Source of the DNA: an uncultured Eubacteriales bacterium
GTDB taxonomy: Bacteria; Bacillota; Clostridia; Lachnospirales; Lachnospiraceae
Length of the DNA: 27,128 nt
Assembly: GCA_900321915.1 (NCBI GenBank)
Contig: ONXW01000306.1
Span: 1-27,128, forward strand
Direction: 5' to 3'
The first letter of the stretch is position 1; each line of letters begins with the position of its first letter. The position numbers and the translations under genes are program-made. The notes beneath the pieces are model-generated. The model did not search any database. It had not been told where the DNA came from and saw only the letters and a list, made by a program, of their open reading frames with translations. Positions 8,603-15,187 of this stretch are shown piece after piece.

Positions 8603-9688
8603 TCAGCCGTTGTCCGGAACCTCAATGCCCTGCTCTTCGAAGTATCTCTTTGCACCGGGGTGAATCGGAGTGGTAACGCCTTCCAGGCAGCCCTCCAGCT
8701 GGATCTCTTTACCTGTTGCGTGAGCGGCAGCGACTTCGTCGCCGGTCTCATAGAAGGCCTTGGTGATAAGGTAGACAACATCATCCGGAAGGTCGGCTCT
8801 GCAGTAAAGAACAGCCTTGCAGGTGATGGTGTTGCAGTCTTCCTCCTGATCCGGATAGGTTCCGGCCGGAATGACCTTACGTGTGAAGTACGGAGCATCC
8901 TTCTGGATTTCGGCAAGGATCTCATCGCTGATGTTGACATAAGCCAGCTTCATGGAGGTGGTCATCTCAATGATGGAAGAAGCGGGAACTGCAAGCACGT
9001 TGCAGGCTGCGTCGATGTGGCCGTCCTGCATCTTGGTTGCGGCATCGCCGAAGGAATCGCTCTGCGGCTGGATATCCTTGTCGGGGTCAATTCCTGCAGC
9101 GGTGAAGACCTTCTGGGAAAGTCCGAGTGTACCGGAGCCTGCCGGGCCGATGGCGATCTTGAGGCCTTTCAGGTCTTCAACGTTCTTTGCGCCTGTGTCT
9201 GCGTTGGCAACGATCTGGTAAACCTCGTTGTAGACAACGCCGATGGCCTTCACGTCTTCAATCTTGCCTGTGTCGGCGAATGCGCCTGTTCCTGCATAGG
9301 AATCGGCGGCGACGTTGTTCATGGCGATACCGAGGTCCATCTCGCCCGCGTGCATCAGGTTGATGTTCTCAACGGACGCGCCGGTGGACTGTGCGGTGAT
9401 GGTAATCTTGTACGGTGCCAGCTGGTTGTTGATGGCATTAGCCATAGCGCCGCCCAGTGCGAAATAGGTTCCGCCGGTGGAACCGGTACCCATGACATAG
9501 TCTGCCGGGTCTACGCTGATCTCCGCGGACGCTTCCGCTTCCGGGGCTTCTGCTGCCGGAGCCTCAGCTGCCGGGGCTTCGGTCGCGGCGGGTGCCGCAG
9601 TTGTCTCAGCCGGCTTGCTTCCGCCAGCGCATGCTGCCATGGTGGCGATCATCGATCCGATAATCACGAGTGACAAAATCTTTTTCAT
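8603..9688 (-). CDS. TAXI-family TRAP transporter substrate-binding lipoprotein
   Basis: The 361-residue protein starts with a lipoprotein signal peptide: MKK, a hydrophobic core, then the lipobox MAAC with the probable lipidated cysteine C20. An Ala/Pro/Glu-rich tether follows (about 27-56). The mature domain begins with the TAXI signature GTGSTGGTYF at 67-76 and continues with typical two-lobed binding-protein sequence, including STGASVENINLMHAGEMDLG and AIGPAGSGT. It should sit on the outer face of the membrane and deliver substrate to the fused permease encoded next. The ATG at 9688 is preceded by AAGGAGGAG at ideal distance; the reading frame extends 32 codons upstream, but that part lacks a ribosome binding site. 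Known TAXI ligands are small organic acids such as glutamate, but the ligand here is unknown. Confidence 0.93.
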   Translation of the reverse strand: MKKILSLVIIGSMIATMAACAGGSKPAETTAAPAATEAPAAEAPAAEAPEAEASAEISVDPADYVMGTGSTGGTYFALGGAMANAINNQLAPYKITITAQSTGASVENINLMHAGEMDLGIAMNNVAADSYAGTGAFADTGKIEDVKAIGVVYNEVYQIVANADTGAKNVEDLKGLKIAIGPAGSGTLGLSQKVFTAAGIDPDKDIQPQSDSFGDAATKMQDGHIDAACNVLAVPASSIIEMTTSMKLAYVNISDEILAEIQKDAPYFTRKVIPAGTYPDQEEDCNTITCKAVLYCRADLPDDVVYLITKAFYETGDEVAAAHATGKEIQLEGCLEGVTTPIHPGAKRYFEEQGIEVPDNG

Positions 9689-9743
9689 AAGCTCCTCCTT
9701 TTTGGTTAAAAAATTAAAGTTCAAGGACTTAAAATCTGAATAT

Positions 9744-9773
9744 ATTATATGATTTATCCCTGCCATGCCGCAA
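9744..9773 (-). promoter_or_regulatory. Candidate promoter for the TRAP binding protein gene
   Basis: Read on the minus strand, TTGCGG (9768-9773) is followed after 18 bases by a perfect TATAAT (9744-9749). The -35 box is weak, which would suit an activator-dependent promoter. A TTATAAC element like those in the divergent control region occurs upstream at 9811-9817. Confidence 0.45.
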
Positions 9774-9854
9774 AATATATACAAATATGGTATAGGTCAT
9801 GATATTAATTTTATAACTATCTGAAATGCTGTAAATACGGGCCTGAACCGCACA

Positions 9855-10808
9855 TTATTTGGCCTCATATTTTCCGTCGCCGGCAAGAAACATGAATTCT
9901 CTGACAGCTTTGGAGAGATACCTGCGTTTTTTGGTAAGCCAGTAAATATTCCGGATGGACAGCGGGTCGCTCAGCTTGTAGAAAGACAGGGCGTCGAGCC
10001 TGGGAAGGAAACGGACATGATCCGCCCGCGTAAACTGGGCGCCTATTCCGGTGGAAGCGATGTTGAGGGAGGTCATGATCTGGTCGACGTACATGACCAC
10101 ATTCATCTCAAAACCGGCATTGGCGCAAATGCGGGTGCTGCGCTCATAGAGGTCGTTTCCCGGTTTCATCTTGATAAAAGGAACGTCCCGGAATATGCCG
10201 AGGGGGACCGGCTCCACGGAATCCTTCTCAAAAGCGCCGGAGATGATATCTTCCCGCTTCAGCTGGTAGGGCCGGATCTTCCGGTTTACCTCAAACTCCT
10301 TCGGGACCGCCAGGATGATGTACTCTGATTTGTACAGGTGGGTATCGATATTCGGTTCGCCTTTCCAGGACGTTTCCAGGACCAGGTCCAGGGTTTCGTT
10401 CAGAAGTCCCTTTTTCAGATCGTCCACATTGCCCTCCCGGAGCTCGATGGCAATTTCCGGGTGTTCCTTCCTGAAACGGCTGATAAGCGGCGGGAGGATA
10501 AAGGAGCAGAAATAGGAGGATCCCCCCAGGGAAATGCGCCCGGCCCGCAGTTCTCCCAGATCGTGGAAATAGGCCTTGAGGTTGCCCTCGATGCGGTGGA
10601 TCTCCTCGATGGCTTCAATATATTTCATGCCCTCCTTGGTTACGGTGATCGGAAGGGTGCTCCGGTCGAAGATGGGCGTGCCTATCTCCTCTTCGGCTTT
10701 TTTTACCATGCGGCTCAGGGCCGGCTGGGTGACAAAAAGCTTTTTGGCCGCCTTGGAAAAACTGCGTTCCTGATAGACCGCGTAGACGTAATCCATTTCC
10801 CTTAACAT
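9855..10808 (-). CDS. LysR-family transcriptional regulator
   Basis: The 317-residue protein has an N-terminal winged helix-turn-helix (FSKAAKKLFVTQPALSRMVK, about 17-36) and a C-terminal periplasmic-binding-like effector domain (about 90-295). This is the standard LysR layout of a tetramer that binds DNA and responds to a small-molecule coinducer. The ATG at 10808 is chosen because GGGGGGA lies about five bases before it; two earlier in-frame ATGs lack this. It is encoded upstream of the TRAP genes on the same strand and divergently from the M29-like enzyme gene, with a 224-base control region between. LysR proteins usually control the divergent gene and themselves, so it probably regulates the whole module. 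The inducer is unknown. Confidence 0.93.
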   Translation of the reverse strand: MLREMDYVYAVYQERSFSKAAKKLFVTQPALSRMVKKAEEEIGTPIFDRSTLPITVTKEGMKYIEAIEEIHRIEGNLKAYFHDLGELRAGRISLGGSSYFCSFILPPLISRFRKEHPEIAIELREGNVDDLKKGLLNETLDLVLETSWKGEPNIDTHLYKSEYIILAVPKEFEVNRKIRPYQLKREDIISGAFEKDSVEPVPLGIFRDVPFIKMKPGNDLYERSTRICANAGFEMNVVMYVDQIMTSLNIASTGIGAQFTRADHVRFLPRLDALSFYKLSDPLSIRNIYWLTKKRRYLSKAVREFMFLAGDGKYEAK

Positions 10809-10865
10809 AGAAATCCCCCCCATGAAATATGCACACAACATATAAGTTCATTGGTATACAGTATA

Positions 10866-10894
10866 ATTTTACAATGATATTATACTGATGTCAA
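10866..10894 (-). promoter_or_regulatory. Promoter of the LysR regulator gene
   Basis: On the minus strand a perfect TTGACA (10889-10894) and TAAAAT (10866-10871) are 17 bases apart. The start site near 10859 leaves a leader of about 50 bases. It lies just beside the half-site array at 10907-10960, so autoregulation is plausible. Confidence 0.68.
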
Positions 10895-10906
10895 ACACCG
10901 GACACG

Positions 10907-10960
10907 TTATAACCTGAAAAACATGAGTTATAGAAATCCATGCATAATCATTTATAACCT
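10907..10960. promoter_or_regulatory. Probable LysR operator: alternating ATAAC/GTTAT half-sites
   Basis: TTATAACCT occurs twice as a direct repeat (10907-10915 and 10952-10960). Between them lies GTTAT at 10927-10931 in the opposite sense, which makes two linked inverted repeats: ATAAC-N13-GTTAT (10909-10931) and GTTATA-N20-TATAAC (10927-10958). The TTATA cores are 21 and 24 bases apart, roughly two helical turns, as expected for a protein binding one DNA face. The last copy overlaps the -35 region of the rightward promoter. Binding by the neighbouring LysR protein is inferred. Confidence 0.5.
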
Positions 10961-10979
10961 TTTCCGGGGATCTTATACT
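10951..10979 (+). promoter_or_regulatory. Candidate promoter of the M29-like enzyme gene
   Basis: TTTATA (10951-10956) and TATACT (10974-10979) are 17 bases apart, giving a leader of about 47 bases with AAAGGAG before the ATG at 11033. The -35 box is poor and lies inside the half-site repeat, which fits an activator-dependent promoter. Confidence 0.5.
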
Positions 10980-11032
10980 GAAAATGTCAGATTTAAGGTA
11001 ATCGCAGCTTACCACAAAAGGAGAAGATTATT

Positions 11033-12049
11033 ATGGCAGACAACAGAATTATTGAGTGCATGGAGAGAGCGCAGTATATTTTAGGCAACCTGATGGCTGT
11101 CAAGCCGGGCGAGGAAGTCCTGATCGTCGTCGACCCGCAGACCGATGACCGGATGACCCAGGCGATGGCTGCGGCAGCCCTCAACTGCGGCGCAGAGTAC
11201 GGCGTATACATGATGCCCATCCGCGGCAAGGACAAAGCGACTATTTTCCCGAAGTCCCTGGAGCTCGGCATGGACGCGTGCGATGTTTTCGTCGGCATGA
11301 CCACCGCTTCCGGCGCGGCTATCTACAACAACCACCTGAAGGAGCTCATCAACCAGAAGAAGCTCCGCGAGGTTTCCATCTGCTTAAGAAGCATTGACAA
11401 CTTTACCAGAGGCGGCGCACTTGCGGATTATGAGGCAGTGTACGCGGACGGCCTGAAGCTGCAGGAGATCTGGAGAGGCAAGAAGACAGCCCACGTCACC
11501 ACACCGGCAGGTACCGATCTTTACATGGACATGAATCCCATGGAGCCCATCGTAGAGTGCGGTATCGCGAGAAACCCGGGCGACGCGATGGCATGGTCCG
11601 ATGGTGAAGTTTCCCTGGGCCCGGTTATCGGTACAACCCACGGCAAGCTGGTTATCGACGGCCCGATCTGCTACTACGGATGCCCGACCATCCCGGTTGA
11701 GCTGAAGATCGAGGGCGGCCGCATCGTCGAGGTAGTCGGCGGCGACGCAAAGATCTGCAAGGAGATCCGCAGACAGATCGCAGAGGTCAAGGATTCCGAC
11801 AACATCGCTGAGATCGGCCTCGGCCTGAACCCGGCATGTATGTTCAACGGCGACTTCGAGGAAGAGAAGAAGGCAAGGGGAACCTGCCACATCGCCATGG
11901 GCAACGGCTTCTACTATGGCCAGCCGGCAAGATCCACCGTCCACATCGACATGGTTCAGTACAATCCCACCGTCATCTTCGATGAGGGCATGGAGTCTGA
12001 GACCCTGATCGTGAAAGACGGCAAGGTTGTCTGCCTGGGTGACAAATAA
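11033..12049 (+). CDS. M29 aminopeptidase / NicX-like metalloenzyme
   Basis: The 338-residue protein resembles the COG2309 group, which covers leucyl aminopeptidases of peptidase family M29 (AmpS/AmpT) and the related iron dioxygenase NicX (2,5-dihydroxypyridine 5,6-dioxygenase). The C-terminal metal site is visible: AEIGLGLNP with E260, CHIAMGNG with H286, and VHIDM with H304 and D306. H286/H304/D306 matches the two-histidine-one-aspartate pattern expected for NicX, and is also part of the M29 dinuclear site, so the reaction cannot be decided here. There is no signal peptide, so it is cytosolic. It is divergent from a LysR gene and TRAP-TAXI transporter genes, suggesting that it processes the imported compound. 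A strong terminator follows directly. Confidence 0.8.
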   Translation: MADNRIIECMERAQYILGNLMAVKPGEEVLIVVDPQTDDRMTQAMAAAALNCGAEYGVYMMPIRGKDKATIFPKSLELGMDACDVFVGMTTASGAAIYNNHLKELINQKKLREVSICLRSIDNFTRGGALADYEAVYADGLKLQEIWRGKKTAHVTTPAGTDLYMDMNPMEPIVECGIARNPGDAMAWSDGEVSLGPVIGTTHGKLVIDGPICYYGCPTIPVELKIEGGRIVEVVGGDAKICKEIRRQIAEVKDSDNIAEIGLGLNPACMFNGDFEEEKKARGTCHIAMGNGFYYGQPARSTVHIDMVQYNPTVIFDEGMESETLIVKDGKVVCLGDK

Positions 12050-12081
12050 TCATATTTCCTGACTGCAGGAAAACGGCGGAG

Positions 12082-12115
12082 GGGCCGGCGCATCATTCCG
12101 ATGCGCCGGCCCTTT
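12082..12115 (+). terminator. Terminator after the M29-like gene
   Basis: A perfect 12-pair stem joins 12082-12093 to 12101-12112 with a seven-base loop, followed by a short TTT and a pyrimidine-rich stretch. The T-tract is weak but the stem is very stable. Confidence 0.75.
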
Positions 12116-12180
12116 CCGGCTTTGCGACAGCGGATCCGGGGCGGAAAGGTCCCTGCCGTCCGCGGATGCGGGCGGGGCAG

Positions 12181-12209
12181 TTGACTGTATGGGTTTGATT
12201 ATCTATAAT
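12181..12209 (+). promoter_or_regulatory. Promoter of the degV-family gene
   Basis: TTGACT at 12181-12186 and TATAAT at 12204-12209 are 17 bases apart, one mismatch from full consensus. The start site near 12216 leaves a short leader of about 25 bases with GTGAGG before the ATG. Confidence 0.85.
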
Positions 12210-12240
12210 AAATGGTATCAAATACTATGTGAGGCCCATC

Positions 12241-13080
12241 ATGAAGTATAAAATCATCGGAGACAGCTGTTTTGACTGGACGGAAAAGGAGAAGGCGGAC
12301 CCGCATTTCGCGGTGGTCCCGCTGACGCTGCAGGTCGGTGAGGAGCATTTTGTCGATGACGATACCTTCGACCAGAAGTCCTTCCTGCAGAAGGTAAAGG
12401 AGTGCCCCACCGCGCCGAAAACGGCATGTCCGTCCCCGGAGCTGTTCCGCAGCGCGTACGAGTGCGACGCGGACAATATCTTTGTCATTACCCTGACCTC
12501 GAAGCTCAGCGGATCCTATAATTCCGCGGTGGTCGGAAAGCAGATCTTCGAGGAGGAACACGGGCATATCAAAAACATCCATGTGGTGGATTCCAAATCC
12601 GCCTCCTGCGGGGAGCTGAACATCGGCCTGTTTATCAGGGATCTGTGCGAGCAGGAGGTTTGCTTTGAGGAGATTGTGCGCCGGGCCGAGGCTTACCGGG
12701 ATGAGATGGAGACCTGGTTTGTCCTGGGGACGCTGGACCATCTGTGGAAAAACGGGCGCATCACCCGGTTTTCCGCCAGGGCCCTCTCTGTCCTGAATAT
12801 CAGGCCGGTGATGTGCGCGGACGACGGGGAGATCATCAAGATTTCCCAGGACCGCGGGGTGGAACGTGCGCTGAGGAAGATGGTAAACCTGGCGGTCGCG
12901 AAGGTGCGGGACACCGCCGGGCGGCGCCTTGTCATATCCCACGTCAACTGCCCGGAGAGGGCGGATCTCGTGCGGGAATTCGCGAAGAAGGCCGCGGAAT
13001 TCGGGGAGATTATCATCACCGAGACCCAGGGGGTGGCCACGATCTACGCGGCTGACGGCGGCATCATCATCGCCTTCTGA
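12241..13080 (+). CDS. DegV family fatty-acid-binding protein
   Basis: The 279-residue cytosolic protein has the DegV fold signatures: an N-terminal IGDSCFD, the acyl-chain-binding segment TLTSKLSGSYNSA (85-96) with its serines, and HVVDSKSASCGE near residue 118. The C-terminal half carries FVLGTLDHLWKNGRI and a closing SHVNCPERA region. Firmicutes usually encode several DegV/FakB paralogues; FakB proteins present exogenous fatty acids to the kinase FakA for phosphorylation, but no fakA is nearby, so that role is only possible. The ATG at 12241 is preferred over a GTG four codons earlier because that GTG forms part of the GTGAGG ribosome binding site. It has a strong promoter of its own. Confidence 0.92.
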   Translation: MKYKIIGDSCFDWTEKEKADPHFAVVPLTLQVGEEHFVDDDTFDQKSFLQKVKECPTAPKTACPSPELFRSAYECDADNIFVITLTSKLSGSYNSAVVGKQIFEEEHGHIKNIHVVDSKSASCGELNIGLFIRDLCEQEVCFEEIVRRAEAYRDEMETWFVLGTLDHLWKNGRITRFSARALSVLNIRPVMCADDGEIIKISQDRGVERALRKMVNLAVAKVRDTAGRRLVISHVNCPERADLVREFAKKAAEFGEIIITETQGVATIYAADGGIIIAF

Positions 13081-13131
13081 TATGCCCCCCTTGTCCGTAA
13101 GAATCCGTAAGACTCTTTAAGGAAAGCTTTC

Positions 13132-13161
13132 TTGACACCTGAGGCCTCCCGAAAGGATAAT
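13132..13161 (+). promoter_or_regulatory. Candidate promoter just before the capA-like gene
   Basis: A perfect TTGACA (13132-13137) is followed after 18 bases by GATAAT (13156-13161). The predicted start site falls at about 13168, the A of the ATG, so a transcript from here would be nearly leaderless. Alternatively transcription comes from the degV promoter and AAAGGA (13152-13157) is used as the ribosome binding site. Confidence 0.45.
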
Positions 13162-13167
13162 AAAACC

Positions 13168-14481
13168 ATGGATTATTCGGGAGATAACAGAACAGAGAAA
13201 AGAAGCAGGAAACGACAGGATACTATCTCAGGATCGCCGATAATCCCGGCGGTCCTGATTGTTTTTCTGCTGCTCGTGGGAGCCGGCTGGTTCCTTGCGG
13301 GTCCCGGAAAAAAGTCATCCGGAGAAGGGACGGCGGAGGCGCCCCGGACATCGCAGGAAACAGGAGAGAGCCCGGCAGGCGGCCGGACAGAGGCGGAAGC
13401 AGCGGACGACGACCTGGCTGACATCGGCGGGCCGGCGGGGGAGACAACCGTTCCGGAGGATCCGGGAGACGGAAGCCCGGCGGCTGTCCTGATTCCGGGC
13501 GACGGGCCCGGCACCGCGCAGGTGGTGGAGGAAGAGCCCTCCGGCGACGTGACGCTGGGGTTTGCCGGGGATATCTATTTTTCGGATTATGTGCTCGCGG
13601 CTTATGACGGCGCCGGCGGGGTGGACGGAATCCTGGACGGGACGCTGCGGCAGGAAATCGCGGACGCGGATGTATTTACGGCAAACCAGGAGTTTCCCTT
13701 CGGAAACACCGGCACGAAGGCAAAGGATAAACAGTTTACCTTCCGCATCGCGCCTGACCGCCTGCATATCATGCAGGAGATCGGCGCCGATGTGGTGACC
13801 CTCGCAAACAACCACGTGCTGGATTACGGCGCGGAGGCGCTCCTGCAGAATGACGCCCTCCTGGACCAGGCGGGTATCCTGCGCACAGGCGCCGGGGCGG
13901 GGCTTGCGGAGGCGGAGCGGCTCATCACCGTGGAAGCCCGGGGGAAAACCATAGGGATCCTGGCGGGGTCCCGCGTATATCCGGAAGCAGGCTGGGCAGC
14001 CGGCCCGGAACATCCGGGGGTGATGTCCGCCTACGATCCGGGACGCCTCATCTCGGATATCCGGAAAGCGAAGGAATCCTGCGATTACCTGGCTGTCGCC
14101 ATCCACTGGGGGGTCGAGAAGAAGCAGACCCCGGAGAGCTACCAGAAGGACATGGCCAGGAAGTTTATCGACGCGGGCGCGGATATTGTGATAGGAAGCC
14201 ATCCCCATGTGCTGCAGGGCATAGAGTATTACAGCGGAAAGCCCATTCTGTACAGCATGGGGAATTTTATATTTAACAGCTCCATCCCGGAGACCATGCT
14301 GGGAAAGATCACCTTCCGGGAGGACGGAACAACGGCTCTCCGGGTCATCCCGGCAGCGGCGTCCGGCGGGCGCACGGCGGTACTGCCTGAGTCGAAGCGG
14401 GAGGCATTTTTTCAGAAATTGCAGGGATTGTCCTTTGGTGTTACAATAGACGCGGAGGGGTATGTAACCCCGGTCGAATGA
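13168..14481 (+). CDS. CapA/PgsA-type metallophosphatase-fold protein, membrane-anchored
   Basis: The 437-residue protein has a basic N-terminus, one membrane segment (VLIVFLLLVGAGWFLAG, about 35-50) and a long Gly/Glu/Pro-rich linker, then an extracytoplasmic CapA domain from about residue 127. Metal-site motifs of this calcineurin-like family are visible: GD at 134-135, NQE at 173-175 (often NLE elsewhere), NNH at 214-216, HWG at 313-315, GSHPH at 343-347 and MGNFIFNS. Relatives take part in poly-gamma-glutamate or capsule formation. No other poly-glutamate synthesis genes (pgsB, pgsC) are present here, so its substrate is unknown. The ATG at 13168 is preferred to the TTG at 13132, which is the -35 box of a candidate promoter. 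Confidence 0.88.
   Translation: MDYSGDNRTEKRSRKRQDTISGSPIIPAVLIVFLLLVGAGWFLAGPGKKSSGEGTAEAPRTSQETGESPAGGRTEAEAADDDLADIGGPAGETTVPEDPGDGSPAAVLIPGDGPGTAQVVEEEPSGDVTLGFAGDIYFSDYVLAAYDGAGGVDGILDGTLRQEIADADVFTANQEFPFGNTGTKAKDKQFTFRIAPDRLHIMQEIGADVVTLANNHVLDYGAEALLQNDALLDQAGILRTGAGAGLAEAERLITVEARGKTIGILAGSRVYPEAGWAAGPEHPGVMSAYDPGRLISDIRKAKESCDYLAVAIHWGVEKKQTPESYQKDMARKFIDAGADIVIGSHPHVLQGIEYYSGKPILYSMGNFIFNSSIPETMLGKITFREDGTTALRVIPAAASGGRTAVLPESKREAFFQKLQGLSFGVTIDAEGYVTPVE
14419..14447 (+). promoter_or_regulatory. Candidate promoter inside the 3' end of the capA-like gene
   Basis: TTGCAG (14419-14424) and TACAAT (14442-14447) are 17 bases apart. The -10 box is good and the -35 box poor. It is of interest because only 19 bases separate the following terminator from the next gene, so a promoter for that gene must lie upstream of the terminator. 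Confidence 0.35.
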
Positions 14482-14493
14482 CCCTTAAAACTT

Positions 14494-14526
14494 CCGCCGC
14501 CGTCCATGCGGGCGGCGGCGGTTTTT
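14494..14526 (+). terminator. Terminator or attenuator between capA-like and kinase-like genes
   Basis: A 12-pair stem (14494-14505 with 14510-14521, one G-U pair, ATGC loop) is followed by five T residues and TTTC beyond one C. It is a strong intrinsic terminator. The next ribosome binding site (GGGAGG) and ATG follow within 20 bases, so transcription of the downstream pair must pass through it. Confidence 0.88.
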
Positions 14527-14545
14527 CTTTCAGGGAGGATATGCC

Positions 14546-15187
14546 ATGGCGATACAGAATCTGATTATCACAATAGAGCGGGAGTACGGCAGCGGCGGCC
14601 GTATTGTCGGGAAAAAGCTGGGGCAGGAGCTCGGCATGAACTTTTACGACGATGACCTGATGCGCATCGCTTCGGAGAAGAGCGCCGTCGGGGAACAGTT
14701 TTTCCGCCTTGCCGATGAGAAGGCGGCCAAGAGTCCCTTCCTGTGGTTTTCCCGCGGGCGGGCCGTGGACCTGAGCGTTCCCTCCCCGGACGACAACCTG
14801 ACCTCCCCGGAAAACCTGTTCCGGTTCCAGGCCCAGGTAATCCACGAGCTGGCCGAGCAGCAGCCCTGCATTTTCGTGGGAAGGGCGGCAGGCTATATCC
14901 TGGACCAGTTCGAGGATGTGGAGAAGCTGGTCCGCGTCTTTGTGTATTCCGATTACGCAACCCGCGTGCAGCGCGTTATCGAGGTGGACTGCATCGACGC
15001 GGAGAAGGCGAAAAAGCGAATCCGGAAGATCGAGAATGACCGGAAGGGATACTATAAGTACTATACCGACAGCGACTGGTACGACATGCAGAATTATGAC
15101 CTGACCATCAACACCACCCGGTTTGACCTGGACCAGACAGCCGAGCTGATCAAGGTTTACTGCAGGCAGAGAGGATATCTGGAATGA
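14546..15187 (+). CDS. Cytidylate kinase-like family protein
   Basis: The 213-residue cytosolic protein opens with IIIERE-type sequence, here ITIEREYGSGGRIVGKKLG (9-26). This is the modified P-loop of the cytidylate-kinase-like family, in which the usual GKGT is replaced. A middle FVGRAAGYIL segment and a basic lid (KAKKRIRKIENDRKGYY) agree with a nucleoside-monophosphate kinase fold. It is not the canonical Cmk: the family is common and multi-copy in Clostridia and its substrate is not established. GGGAGG precedes the ATG. Its stop codon overlaps the start of the GTPase-nuclease fusion gene (ATGA at 15184-15187), so the two are translationally coupled and may act together. Confidence 0.88.
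   Translation: MAIQNLIITIEREYGSGGRIVGKKLGQELGMNFYDDDLMRIASEKSAVGEQFFRLADEKAAKSPFLWFSRGRAVDLSVPSPDDNLTSPENLFRFQAQVIHELAEQQPCIFVGRAAGYILDQFEDVEKLVRVFVYSDYATRVQRVIEVDCIDAEKAKKRIRKIENDRKGYYKYYTDSDWYDMQNYDLTINTTRFDLDQTAELIKVYCRQRGYLE

Noticed and set aside
12116..12180. GC-rich gap between the M29-like terminator and the degV promoter as a small gene or RNA
   Set aside because: No ribosome binding site with an open frame and no convincing structure were found; I see nothing else in it.
13132..13167. TTG at 13132 as start of the capA-like gene
   Set aside because: The TTG is the first half of a perfect TTGACA -35 box and the added 12 residues are not typical; the ATG at 13168 has AAAGGA upstream.
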